DNA from: Bolinopsis microptera
Taxonomy: Eukaryota; Ctenophora; Tentaculata; Lobata; Bolinopsidae
Direction of reading: 5' to 3'
Assembly (NCBI RefSeq): GCF_026151205.1
Contig: NC_087081.1
Span: forward strand, 6,257,246 to 6,321,245
Length of the DNA stretch: 64,000 nt
Part shown: positions 34,998 to 45,530 of the stretch, piece by piece
Numbering within the stretch: position 1 is the first letter of the stretch
How the letters are laid out: each line of letters begins with the position of its first letter
The notes under the pieces: generated by a model
Database searches by the model: none
The model's input: only the letters and a program-made list of their open reading frames with translations
What the model was told of the DNA's origin: nothing
Program-made: the position numbers and the translations under genes

Positions 34998-35399
34998 TTA
35001 ACTGAAAATACCTGAAAAGTGGTTACTGGAGGGAGAAGTGCCAAGACTACTCATTATCAGTGTGTCCTTGTAGTCAGGATGAGCGAATTGGAATCCCTAT
35101 AGCTCTGTAGTGGGTGACTTTGATGGGACCTGAAAGCTGAAAAAGAATTTCCTGGTGATTTAATAGCTCTTAGAGCTAGGTATCTGTGTCTAACGTATCG
35201 TCATTTGTGTGTGTACTATCTTGTAACCTGATATCTGAAAGAGAAATTTCCTGGTGCTTGGTAGCTGTTAGTGTTGACTTCCTGGTTCCTATTGGAACTT
35301 TGAGTTGGCAAGTCCCAACCTTTGTACTCAACAAGAGAGCACACCACCCGTTAGTGCCAACCAGGCCACACCACGTGGAGGTTCGGAGAGGATTTGACT

Positions 35400-35575
35400 C
35401 TAGGGATGATGTTGTGAAGGGATGATTATATATGATGGAGTGGTGTCAATGATGAGAGGTGTATGGTGTGCAAGGGTGGATTGGGGAGAATGGATGATGA
35501 TGATGATGATGATGGGAAAATGTTTTAAGTTTACATTACAATAACATTCAAATTAAAAACTAGGCTTCTGAGGTA
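35400..35575 (-). repeat. Dispersed repeat Y, copy 1, part 2
   Basis: Reverse-complement match of about 46710-46885, including a (GAT)n microsatellite at 35494-35514 that reads (ATC)n in the other copy. Bounded by the X1 and TA-type insertions. Confidence 0.85.
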
Positions 35576-36239
35576 CAGGTAAACCGCCCCTAAAATGTCA
35601 CCCACCCCTAAAACGCCACTCTTGATTGATTGGATCCCATCTTTTTAGAAAGTATCTTACCTAATCATTTGGAGCTCCTAAACATAAAAAAATATCATTC
35701 AGACCCTGCCACATCCTGAAATTGAATCTAAATGATGCCATAAGGGCATTTTTTCACTTTGTACGAATTTCTTACTTTTGAAAAAAAGCGCACAATTTTA
35801 TAACTCTGGAATTCATTAATATTAACTCAGTTTTGGTCTAGGATAGTGATATTTACATATTTTAGCAACTTTGTACATATGACTGGAGATATGGAAAGTT
35901 ATACATTACTCAATATTACTACCCTCCCCTAAAATGTCACCTGGCCGCCCCCTAAAATGTCATTTTATCAGATTCTGGCTTTGAGACTACAAGCACCATA
36001 AAATGGAGGTACCAGCCTATTAAACATCATATTTAGCATCTAATGGTAATATTGGAAAGCTTTGGCAGCTCAAGGAATTAGTTTTATTTTATTAATTGCA
36101 ATAAACATCCCCTAAAATGTCTAATTATCCCCCCTAAAATGTCATTTTAACATGATCAAATTACTCAGGCTTTTCCTAAGATGCAATGCATACTCACATT
36201 TCGTTAATAGTTGATGTTAATAAATAATAATAATAATAA

Positions 36240-37130
36240 AATTTGGTAGCTTAAACACAAACTCTAAGCCCAGTGGATAAACCACAAAACTTATGCTCTA
36301 TTGTGTGAAACAAAGATACTAGATCAAGATAACTATCCAGGAGTGTATGCATAGGACATAAAAAGTTTTGGAAAGAAGATGATATGCTTATGAAGCGAGC
36401 TAACAGTCTAATTGCTAATAAGTTCAAAAAGATCATGACATTAGGTTGCATCCTAAACAGTTTAAGCAAATAACATAAAGTTATATTGTCAATTAATCGC
36501 TCAAGCCATAACTTTTCTTAAACAGGTGAGTTTTTAATAATGTTTTGAACAGATCAACATCAGAACAAGTCTTAATTTCAATTGGTAGTTGGTTCCAGAT
36601 TTTCGGAGCAACAGTCTGAAACGCTCTTGGGTGCGATCTTGTAGATCCGACAGGTAGGTGTAAGGAGGAAGTTCTTCTGCTACTCGAACTAACAAATGTT
36701 ACTAGATCACACAGATATGCAGGAGCAACACCATTGACTGCTTTGAAAATCAGTAAACATAGCTTAAACTCAATCCTTTCCTTCACCTTGAGCCAATGAA
36801 GGGATTTGAGCTTCTCCTCGACTGAGTCTCTCTTCTTTAATCCAAAAACCAGACGGCATGCTCGGTTCTGAATGTTCTGCAGCTGCGTAATTGAGGCTTG
36901 ACTACAACCATAGTAAAGCGCATTGCAGTAGTCAAGCGATGAGATTACAATTGCTTGAGTCAGTGTTCCCATCTGTTTGGTTGTGAGGAATGTTTTCATC
37001 TTAGCAAGGTCTCTTAGTTTCAGAAAACACGATGTTTTAAGTTGCTTGATTTGCTCACCAAAGTTTAGTTGAGAGTCGAGACGAAATCCGAGGTTCTTTG
37101 CAACAGGTAACAAGTGCCAAAACAAGAGCT
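36240..37130 (-). pseudogene. LINE reverse transcriptase C-terminal part (L2/CR1-like)
   Basis: An open frame of about 200 codons on the minus strand (37125-36493). It reads VAKNLGFRLDSQLNFGEQI, SSLDYCNALYYG, LQNIQNRACRLVFG, LHWLKVKERIEFKLC, then APKIWNQLPIEIK and FKTLLKTHLFKKSYG, the usual order of the C-terminal third of L2/CR1-type LINE polymerases. The start codon at 37125 is incidental: the copy is 5' truncated. The 3' region ends in an (ATA/TTA)n run at 36224-36238, a plausible LINE tail. Although its frame is intact, it lacks the palm domain, so it is a dead fragment nested in the TA-flanked transposon. Confidence 0.88.
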
Positions 37131-38134
37131 ATTATCGCACACCATGCGAACAAAATACAAATTTGACATTTTAGGGGAGAAAAAAATGACATTTTAGGGG
37201 GCATATCATAGGTTTACCATAAACTAGTAAGTACCAAAAACCGTAGTTTTTGACATTCAATTTTGCTAAAAGCAGTCAAATCTAGTCTATAGAGAAGGTC
37301 AGATCGATTACTGGTTTGAATTAGTTAACTACAGGTCACTAAAATTGCCAAAATGCAGGATGATGTTAAAAATCCCAAAAAATGCAATTAAAACATGCAA
37401 TTTGCACAAGGTTAAAATCACATTGAATCCATTTCTTTTGTGCCAATTGTTAGTTTATAACTAGACAATCTAACTACAGGTGTTAATTTTGTTGACTGAG
37501 TTACTGTTTTGCCGTAAGTTCTGGGTATTAAAAAAAAAGTCCCCAAAATGTCACAAAAAGTAAATTGACTAAATTCCACCATTTTTTTTTTCAACAGAGA
37601 GAGAAGTTCTGGTCGACACCTCTCAGAAATAAGTTATATTTGTCCCAGAAGTGGTTAAAATTAATAATTGAGTAACATTCTGAGTGCTACACAACCTGTT
37701 TTAGCTGACGTTTTAGGGGTGGTGCACGTGACATTTTAGGGGGTGATTACGGTTTTGAGGTACTTCCTTTAGTGAGTGAATGTTTTCAAGTAGCTTAATG
37801 TTTTAATAAGACAAAACAAATAGTACTAGTGACAAAAGATAAATCAGGCCTCCTGTACATTTTGTAATTATCACACATATAGAGTTGACATTTTAGGGGT
37901 GGTGTTTTAAAAGTGACTCCATTTCAACGTCAAAAAAATTGTACCTGATTTTATTTTCAAATTTCCAAATATGATTGATTGGGAACTGGGTTTTACTACC
38001 CCAGTTAATGTTTACTAAAATAGATATTGAACAGCAATTTAATAAGATAAAAATCGTACCAGCGTATTTTAAAATCTGTATGATTCATGAAATTAAAAGT
38101 AGCTATGACCATTAAGAGTTAAATATATTGTTTA

Positions 38135-38712
38135 CCTTACAAGACATTTTTGTGGCGGACCAATTTGCGACGACCGAAATTTTGGCGGTCCGAAAATATG
38201 GCGAAATTGAACAAAAACCGTCACATTTCGGTCGTCACAGAAAATAAGGGTATTTTTCATCATTTTGTTTTCTGATACAAAGGAAATTCAAAATTTTCTA
38301 AAAATCGGTAAAATCATGTTGAAACAAAATGAAACTTATAAATCGATTTCTTCATCTTCCTCTAAGGGGTCCGGCTCGACTTTTCCAGTTTCACTTATTG
38401 AGTTTGGTATTAAATTGTTTATCTTGACTTAGTCTCTTTACGTTTATGTTAGCACATAAATGTAATTTATTGTAAATTTAAAACGTATTACTTGACATTA
38501 AATTCATCATGGAATATTGTGTTTATTTGTCCCACCATCATATCACTAACTTTTCAAGAACAAAATGAATCGATGAAGCCACAATTATTGGAATAAGCTA
38601 AAAATAATGCGACGGATTCTATTACGACGACCGAAATTTTGGCGGTCCGAAAATATGGCGAAATTTCGGGAAAACTGTCGCATTTCGTACGTTATGAAAA
38701 AGTCTTGTAAGG
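38135..38712. mobile_element. MITE nested in the transposon, TA target duplication (578 bp)
   Basis: Ends CCTTACAAGAC and GTCTTGTAAGG, flanked by TA at 38133-38134 and 38713-38714. Inside, a 41-bp stretch (CGACGACCGAAATTTTGGCG...) occurs twice in the same orientation at about 38167 and 38629. No coding sequence. Confidence 0.8.
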
Positions 38713-38891
38713 TATATTCCCCATCATGGACTAGTGGCTCAACAAAACTGCGTCGGAAATTAAAGCTCAGCTAAAGCCTGAAGACTATTCAGTCTTGTAT
38801 AGAAAATAACTACAGCTACCAATATGTCCCTCACAAACATGGTCCAAAACATATCAAAACAGCACACGAAACACACACTCAAAAAAAGTTG

Positions 38892-39776
38892 TCAACCGTT
38901 GCTCTCATCGGCACAATAAATTTGCCCGTCCTTTATGTAAAACTTTTTGGTCGGTTCTGCAAGTGCCCGCTTCTTCATGTCCTGTACCAGATCTTTCCGG
39001 AGCTTCCTCTGTTCGACAGACCGATCAGGGCTCAAGAAAACTGTCTTAAACTTCTCACTCTGCCGCAGGTTCCTGGCATTCCTCAGAATCTGATCAACGA
39101 TGAGCGAGTTTGAGGTGATATTGATAACTTGAACTGGTCGCGTTGAGTCAACCGTTTTCTTTTTTCCTATTCTCTGAGCCTCTACTTTTGGCTTTATGCC
39201 AATAGTTTCCAGAACTTCACTGACTTGAGATTCGAGCTTCTCTTCTTTTTCCTCAGGCAGACCGAAGATAAGAAGGTTCCTGCTGCGGTCCTCCTCTGCA
39301 ACAATAGTCTTGACTACAGACGTCAATGCTTCCGGGCTGATTACTGGAGACTGTGCTGGCCAACTTTGAACGACAGAGCTGTAAGATTGGAACTCCGCTT
39401 TCACTGAATCAGCAACTAAACTTGACACAGCTTTCTTCATCGCTTCAAGTTGCTCAGTCTTGCAAGCTGATAGCTCGGCCTGAACACTGATAACCTGCTC
39501 TTGCTTCTCAATTAACTGACCCTGAAGTCTGGTCAACACATTCTTATACGTTTCAACGGTCTCCATAAGATAGTTCGTATACTCAAAAGATCGACCACAC
39601 ACATCGACAATCTCCGGCTTATTCAGTCTGTTGAAGTTCTTAGCGTCCGCAATGTCCTTTAACTTTCCGTACGGCTTGCCAAATTTCTTCAGAGTCTCTT
39701 TGCTCCAGGTGAACATCTCATTCCACATGTAATTGATACTTTCCAAGTCCAAATCTGCCATCGTAAAGATCAGCAC
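38892..39776 (-). CDS. LINE ORF1 protein, 294 residues, intact
   Basis: Intact frame of 294 codons ending in TGA at 38892-38894. Another ATG (MADLDLE...) lies five codons inside and is an equally good start. Residues about 80-130 are coiled-coil-like (LQGQLIEKQEQVISVQAEL). Then comes EEDRSRNLLIFGLPEEKEEKLE, the start of the RNA-binding fold of LINE ORF1 proteins, and near the C-terminus VFLSPDRSVEQRKLRKDLV..MKKRA, followed by FYIKDGQIY. This ORF1 type coats LINE RNA and acts as a chaperone during retrotransposition (family knowledge). No ORF2 follows on the same strand, where the foreign MITE lies, so the copy is incomplete at element level. The upstream 39777-39985 should be its 5' leader. 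Confidence 0.85.
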   Translation of the reverse strand: MLIFTMADLDLESINYMWNEMFTWSKETLKKFGKPYGKLKDIADAKNFNRLNKPEIVDVCGRSFEYTNYLMETVETYKNVLTRLQGQLIEKQEQVISVQAELSACKTEQLEAMKKAVSSLVADSVKAEFQSYSSVVQSWPAQSPVISPEALTSVVKTIVAEEDRSRNLLIFGLPEEKEEKLESQVSEVLETIGIKPKVEAQRIGKKKTVDSTRPVQVINITSNSLIVDQILRNARNLRQSEKFKTVFLSPDRSVEQRKLRKDLVQDMKKRALAEPTKKFYIKDGQIYCADESNG

Positions 39777-40023
39777 AACAAGCTAGCAGCGCAGTAGCGG
39801 TGCAATTATCATATCAAGAGATAAGCAGTGCGATAACGAGAGCTAACAATTTTAAAACAGCAGTGAGAGTGCATTTCGACTAATGAGCAGTGAGAGTGTA
39901 TTCCTGGCAGGCTAGAAAAAGGTTTAAATATTATTCCTAGACACTTCAGAACCCTGTAAATTTAGCCCTAACTCGGCAATCTGGGCTCAAAAAACAGGTG
40001 ACGTTTTAGGGGCGGTTTACCCG

Positions 40024-40090
40024 TAGATGAAAAGGAAAATGTTCTTTTTTACCCTCTAGAATAATAACAATTTGACAATATTTTAATTCT
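40024..40090 (-). repeat. Dispersed repeat Y, copy 1, part 1
   Basis: GATGAAAAGGAAAAT to CAATTTGACAATA is the reverse complement of about 46670-46722. It continues the Y copy cut off at 35575. Confidence 0.8.
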
Positions 40091-40189
40091 GTCCAAAAGA
40101 ATTCCTTAAGTTTAATCATCCATTCGCCATCCAAGCTTGTAGGTTTACAACCTACCAGGACGCGCGCCGAGTTGGACTCGATGGAACAG

Positions 40190-40356
40190 ATATTTTACGA
40201 GTATCACCCGTTAACATCCAAGCTCAAAAATATGAAGTGTCTAACGGAAACATGCTGTACCGCACTGATCAAACGGTGAAAGATCTAGGAGTGACAGTTT
40301 CCGCTGATTTGTCCTGGACCCCACACGTCAACAGGATAGCTGAACGTGCTGGCCAG
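40190..40356 (+). pseudogene. Small LINE reverse transcriptase fragment
   Basis: About 40 codons (40237-40356) with VKDLGVTVSADLSWTPHVNRIAERA, matching the same block of the LINE at 6.6 kb (VRDLGVNMSDDYSWTPHINIMVDKA) but from a different family. It is cut at 40360 by an inverted satellite. The bases before it (40168-40210) resemble the foldback core near 1650 (GAGTTGGACTC, ATATTTTACGAGT). Confidence 0.75.
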
Positions 40357-40361
40357 CGCTA

Positions 40362-40690
40362 TAAGTTGTCGCTATCCAGCGTTAGACTTACTCTTAGTTG
40401 TCGCCATCCAGCGCTAGTTGTCGAACTGTTTTCTGCGATGGCCAGTTGCGTTGGCCATCACAAACTATCGGGTGCGACAGTGTCGCATAGCCAGCGACAA
40501 CTAGCGCTGGATAGCGACAACTAGCGCTGGATAGCGACAACTAGCGCTGGATGGCGACAACTAGCGCTGAATAGTGATAATTATCGAAAATTAAAATTTT
40601 GCGCTGGATAGCGTTATCCAGCGCTGGATAGCGACAACTAGCGCTGGATGGCGACAACTAGCGCTGGATAGCGCTAGTTGTCGCGTTTTG
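40362..40690. repeat. Inverted ~20-bp satellite (AGCGCTGGATAGCGACAACT)
   Basis: Units of about 20 bp appear reversed at 40362-40425 and forward at 40490-40680, with a unique stretch between, so the tract can fold back on itself. Most units contain AGCGCT, itself a palindrome. The DNA between (40426-40489) is not repeated. Confidence 0.85.
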
Positions 40691-41606
40691 ACCATCGCAA
40701 AAGAACTCATTATCCTAATATTTACCAATATCCTCAAACTTCAATGAACGTGTCCATAATACATATAGTCCTGCAGAGTGCAGACTGCTAACCTATTATT
40801 GTCCAGGTCAAGGTAACAACAATTCCAACTGCTCTCTACTTTATGAAAAACAACGTACTATAAAGCATAATTGTTTCCTGGTTATTAATCCATTTCTTTG
40901 ATAAATAGATTCCACGGCCACATATTTTCATAATCTAATTTCCGAGCAAGGTAGGTACATGTCTCCTGATTTCTTCAATGATGTTTCGCAAATCTTTTCC
41001 TAGATCGAAAAACACATACCTTCGCTGTGACACAAGGAACATTTCTGTTGATTCATAATTATTGGGGGGCGGAGGCTGCATTAAATTTAAATCACATGAG
41101 GTCCGCGACTGAATTTGTAAAAAAATATTGGTGACGTGGTTTTCAATCTTGCAACCTGTTCTAGATTTGAATGTCCATTCATGCAGTTTTGGCGAACTTC
41201 CGTCCTAGTTTATTTCATGTAATGTAAACTATTATGCAAACAATTATCTTTAAGACCTACAGCCGTTGGAAACGGCTGTATCTTTTATACTTTTAAATCT
41301 ACGGACTGTTAGATACAGGCTACAATTGACTGGAAAAGCGTCTATCCCTGAATATATAATTATATGTACGTATGTCGTATATATGTATCACGACAATCTG
41401 TCGTAAAACAGGGGTTCCAGAAATCAATTTCCCGATACTCCTGAAACTTGAACGTTTTTTTGCAGTCGATTTGGTCAACGTCTAGAGTGACTCTAGACAC
41501 CCTGCAAAATTTGATAAAGCGAATCGTTACCTATGAACTAAAATGACCCAATTCCCATAACACAGAAAATGAAATTTGTCGATCCATGCTTCAAACTGTG
41601 GGGTCA
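40691..41606. other. Gene-poor stretch
   Basis: No clear gene. A perfect 10-bp stem TACAGCCGTT/AACGGCTGTA with a 3-base loop lies near 41258-41280. A 31-codon minus-strand frame around 40935-41035 looks somewhat protein-like but has no recognisable domain. Confidence 0.5.
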
Positions 41607-42720
41607 CGAAATCCTCTCCGAACCTCCACGTGGTTGGCACTAACGGGTGCATGGTGTGCTCTTTTGTTGAGTACAAAGGTTTGGCCTTGCCAATTCAAAG
41701 TTCCCATAGTACACGCACAAATGACGACACGTTAGACACAGATACCTAGCTCTAAGAGCTATTAAATCACCAGGTAATTCTCTTTCAGCTTTCAGGTCCC
41801 ATCGAAGTCACCCACCACAGAGCTTAGAGCTAGTGATCCCAATTCGCTCACTTTGACTACAAGGACACACTGATAATGATCAGTAGTCTTGGCACTTCTT
41901 CCTCAAGACCACTTTTCAGGTCTTTTCAGTTAAGACAGCTAAGGGCTCATCTTGAGGCCATCACATTTAGGATTAGGGGACCGGGTTAGCTTTGCCACAT
42001 TGAAGTGTGACTGGACGCTCATCTAGTAGCAGTGGGGTTTGACTGACACCCTTACTGGTTCTATTCAGTTCCAACGGTCGAAAACAGTTTATCTCGGACA
42101 TTCTGCAGAAGTGCTGAGATGCTTTATCACAGCCTGTCCCATTACACGGGGAACCCTTAGATCTACAGTACCCTGGTGGACAGCATAGCTCACTAAAGCA
42201 TAGCGGACATCTTTAATTCTGAGACGCAAAGCTAACCGGACCAGGAATAAACATTAATGCAATGCTTCGGGGATGCAAATAGTACATACAAATTTTAACG
42301 AATGCATTACTCAAACTTTGGATTCATTTTGTTAGCTTGAAGTTACATGGTAACATTACAGAACAGACAATCCTCCTTCAGGTTCATTGAGGAAATCGTA
42401 CCCGCTATTTGCGTTACACATGGCAAGTATCTGGACTAATGATAACTTAGGATCCCCATTACTTATTAATTCCTCTCAGGTTCCCATGCAGGCTGCATTT
42501 AAAGCGCTTAACAGCGCCAGTTTTAACTTCAGGTTCGTTCTGAACATCTCAGACCAACTCAACTCACTAGGTATTTACATCGAGTAGAACTTAGATGTTA
42601 CAGGACATGAAGGAGTATACGGTAAAGAACCAGCGGACGAATTCGCAAGGGACGATCAATCCAACAACATCCCCATAGGACAGGAACCCTTCCTCCCAAT
42701 TATAGGCCACACTCAGTGAC
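41607..42720 (+). mobile_element. LINE X, copy 2, plus strand
   Basis: Reverse-complement relative of 32.7-35.39 kb without the TTAA hairpin, which gives the empty site at 41930-41933. It starts at the same base as copy 1 (AAATCCTCTCCGAACC). A coding remnant near its 3' end is annotated separately. Beyond about 42740 similarity to copy 1 fades. Confidence 0.8.
42400..42720 (+). pseudogene. RNase H remnant of LINE X copy 2
   Basis: One frame from 42418 to 42716 with a single internal TAG at 42585-42587. It reads MASIWTND, KALNSASFNFRF, then TGHEGVYGKEPADEFARDD. The last stretch corresponds to the PGH.G..GNE.AD.LAR part of RNase H in I/Jockey-type LINEs. It is slightly better preserved than the minus-strand copy at 32.8 kb. 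The catalytic context upstream is not readable, so activity is excluded. Confidence 0.65.
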
Positions 42721-43867
42721 AAAGGAAAATCTCACTAGAGATGTTCCTCCACAAATATGAATACACCTCTTAATATTGCTTCTGCGGAACACTCCTGGCT
42801 TCTCAATACTCCTTCCGCGGAACAAGTAGAGATCAGTTGGAATTTGTGTTACCTGGACTATTAGATTCGAGTCTGTCATTCGCCGGGTTCTCCATAGGAG
42901 TTTATGCAGAAACTTGCAGAAACTTTTCCGGTGCAGAAACTTTTCCGGTGCACAATCTAATTGCAAAGCGGTGCCAGGTATAAGTCAATTACCACCAGAA
43001 ATAAGATCATGCTTTTCAGTTTGAGTTAAAGATTCACGCGTTGCAAGGAACGTAGCCATCTATAAAACTGGCCACGTTGCATGGTACGATAGATTTAGAG
43101 TAATTTAGTATGGCTCCTGTCTTGCGGGCCATATTGCATGTTTCAAGTAATGCTTTAAATTCTTTCTGTTTATAAATTTGACCAAAATTCATAATCATCG
43201 ATAGGGTGGACCCCTGCCAGTGTCTCTCTTTCCCAAACAAAAGAAATGATATTAATTTGAATAATCGTCCGCAAATGCAAAATGATACCGAGAATGAAAT
43301 TGGTCGCTCGCTTTTCCCATTCATTCACGACTTACGAATTGTAATAAGTTTCAATTAATTATATCAATCACATGCTGCAAAAATCTCTTTGGGTTGCTTT
43401 CGCGTCGCTACCTACTTACCTAGTAATAGTATTTCGGGATAAGGTTGGTAGTTAGTGTCCAATTAGCTGATGTTTATTGAATCTTTATTGCGTGAAGTGC
43501 GCACGAAGTCTGGGATACTGCTAAGACGGGATAGAAAATAAGTTGCGGCGTTATTTTGTAAATAATCCCTGCACAGTTTTAACAATCCTATACTACTCCT
43601 TATACTACTCCTTATTCATTTAACCCGGTTTGGTTTGTTGAGTGATAATTCGTCTTGTCTGCACGTGCAAGTCCTCATTATCATCGGTTGTTTTCATTAC
43701 GTTGAGTTACATTTCATCGGCTGTATCTTAGGTCGGGATGAACATTTTAGACGCCTGATTTTTAGAGTCCTATTTTTTCACATCTCCCATAGTCAGCCTT
43801 TATTAAAACTGATGTTTATTAACACTTTAACAATGTTTTTACAGTAGCCTAAAGTAAAGAAGCTAAA

Positions 43868-44422
43868 ATGAACATAGCAATAGCTATAATAGTGGCAATG
43901 GTGGCACGAGCTCAATCGCTTGATTGTTACAATTGCAAAGACATAAATTTGGAAACAGGGATTGTACTAGCATCCGGGGTTGCACTGATACCTGTAAATA
44001 CCTGCGACTCAGACAGCGTTGTTCAGGTATAACCAGCTAGTTGATATAGCGTATGCATTTATTCCACTCAAGTCTATTTATAATATAGTATGTTACCATC
44101 TTAGCATCTAGGGCCAAATTTAGTTGGGTATTGTTTATTCGTTTATTAATAATTTGTGTGATAAATTGGTAATAAAATTGTCTTTTCTCAGTGTCCGAGG
44201 GGTAAAGTGTGCTCAACTTTTTCCGTGACCTTCCGTGATGGTGACACTGACAGGTTGAGCCATGTGAAAGATTATAAATGTATGGCGGAGGCAGATGTGA
44301 ACTCAGAATTGGATAAATGTTACGATTTCGAAGATAATTTTTTTATGATTGTCGACGATTTGAAGGATTATGCCTGTGGAATTGAAACGTGCAAGGACAA
44401 CTTATGTAACTCAGAACTGTAA
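43868..44422 (+). CDS. Secreted three-finger Ly6/uPAR-like protein 1
   Basis: Two exons: 43868-44026 (ends CAG, donor GTATAA) and 44192-44422 (acceptor TTTTCTCAG), phase 0, TAA stop; 129 residues. Residues 1-17 (MNIAIAIIVAMVARAQS) form a signal peptide, with likely cleavage before LDC. Ten cysteines at 20, 23, 46, 54, 60, 83, 96, 115, 120 and 125, with a closing C-x4-C-N (CKDNLCN), match the five-disulphide three-finger fold of Ly6/uPAR proteins. There is no C-terminal hydrophobic tail, so it should be secreted rather than GPI-anchored. A TTTTTACAG just before the leader (43841) could be the acceptor of a 5' UTR intron. Known relatives act as extracellular ligands or modulators; its partner cannot be told from sequence. 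Confidence 0.85.
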
Positions 44423-44540
44423 AATAACGGTAGGATATATAAATTTGTCAGTATTTATCACGCACATCTTGCAATTTGAAGCCTGACTTTATGCATGTTT
44501 TTAAACCGGAATTGAGTAGAGTGCTTATGTTTTATAGTTT

Positions 44541-45011
44541 TTTTTTTATTGAAAATCTTTTCAAAATAGTACATACATCAATGTAATTGCATGAAAATAA
44601 CACGGTCAAAAAGTGATTTCTATGTACTATAATGACGGGAAACCAGAACGTAGTTCGTGCAAAAATTACACCTACAAAATATGGTCCCTGACAAAGAATT
44701 TCATACAATCAACACATATAAATGTAAGATATATAGTAATAGAGATGATTGTGCAATAATAAAATACAGCGTGCATAAAATATCATAATGTTAATAATTT
44801 GTTAACTTTTTAAAGAAATAGATTATATCATACAATACTTTTAAAAACCCAACCCACAACCCAACCCACCCCTAACCCCTTAAATAGTTTGGATCGGTTA
44901 TTTTAGATTAGAGAATTGGCATTGGGAGAAATGAGATGCATCTAATCATTATCAGACAGGTAGAATTCAGCGTGACTATCGTTTGGATCTGTGGGTAGCA
45001 TTTCCGACCAT
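44541..45011. other. 471-bp segment present only in duplication copy 1
   Basis: Begins in a T run after TTTTATAG and ends before TAAGTGAAACATTATTTC, where copy 2 (50228-50235) reads straight through. It is AT-rich, with AACCCAACCC repeats near 44847-44878. It is either an insertion in copy 1 or a deletion in copy 2; no clear target duplication was found. Confidence 0.7.
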
Positions 45012-45530
45012 AAGTGAAACATTATTTCATAATACAAAATACAATGTGAATAAAACGCAATCATGTATCAAAGTTTGATTCAAACTACGTTTGACCGACA
45101 TAAAATTTTAAGCTAACAAGATAAGTATGAACTAAGAATTTCTATTTCAGGCTAGGTGATAACTGGAGTTGAAAATGATGTAGGTGCATGTTCATCGTAG
45201 TCGAACATTGTTCAATCGTACTACCGTCAAAAAATATGGGGAAAATGAAGAAAACTGTTCAAATTTTACATTTATGATTTAAAATGTTATCTTTTAGTTT
45301 TTAATTATTTTAAATTGCATGACAAAATTTGGCATCTAATTTATTTAACACTTTTGTGGCGGCATTGTAGTGACATTATTCCATATTGGCTTCTTAAGTT
45401 ATGTTTTATAGTTACTGCTTATCGTATTTTTCTTATAGCGAACATATTTACTCACTCATCATTTATCGTGTTTAATTCTATGAGTCTACTGTTAATTATT
45501 GGAAAGATAAAATGCTGACATTATGCAACA

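Larger units (their letters stand above)
32023..35399 (-). mobile_element. LINE insertion X1 with 14-bp target duplication
   Basis: Flanked by CTAGGGATGATGTT at 32009-32022 and 35400-35413; the uninterrupted site is present at about 46870-46890 (opposite strand). The element lies on the minus strand. Its 3' end is a (GA)n tail, seen as CTCTCTCTAT just after 32022. Its 5' end (near 35395, AAATCCTCTCCGAACC) matches the 5' end of a second copy at 41607, so this is probably the true start of a short LINE derivative and not a random truncation. Without the nested hairpin MITE it is about 2.0 kb long. Confidence 0.85.
35576..40023. mobile_element. TA-flanked DNA transposon, 4448 bp, with nested insertions
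   Basis: Ends CAGGTAAACCGCCCC and GGGGCGGTTTACCCG are inverted with one mismatch, flanked by TA at 35574-35575 and 40024-40025. The empty site with one TA is seen near 46722 on the opposite strand. Subterminal copies of CCCCTAAAATGTCA occur in one orientation near the left (35585, 35931, 35952, 36110, 36131) and in the other towards the right (37165, 37187, 37710, 37730, 37890, 40007), as expected for transposase-binding repeats. It carries no transposase gene. Two LINE pieces and a MITE lie inside. Confidence 0.85.
42935..45530 (+). repeat. Segmental duplication, copy 1 (carries Ly6-like gene 1)
   Basis: From CTTTTCCGGTGCACAATCTAA to CTACTGTTAATTATT, matching 48637-50720 at about 98% with small indels. 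Copy 1 contains an extra ~471 bp (44541-45011) absent from copy 2. The duplicated unit includes about 0.9 kb upstream and 1.1 kb downstream of the gene. Confidence 0.9.

Noticed and set aside
40935-41035. 31-codon minus-strand frame ending ...RNIIEEIRRHVPTLLGN
   Set aside because: Protein-like, but too short, with no clear acceptor and no partner exon.
43034-43324. 96-codon minus-strand frame upstream of Ly6 gene 1
   Set aside because: A 7-base insertion in the duplicate near 48880 shifts the frame, so it is not maintained.
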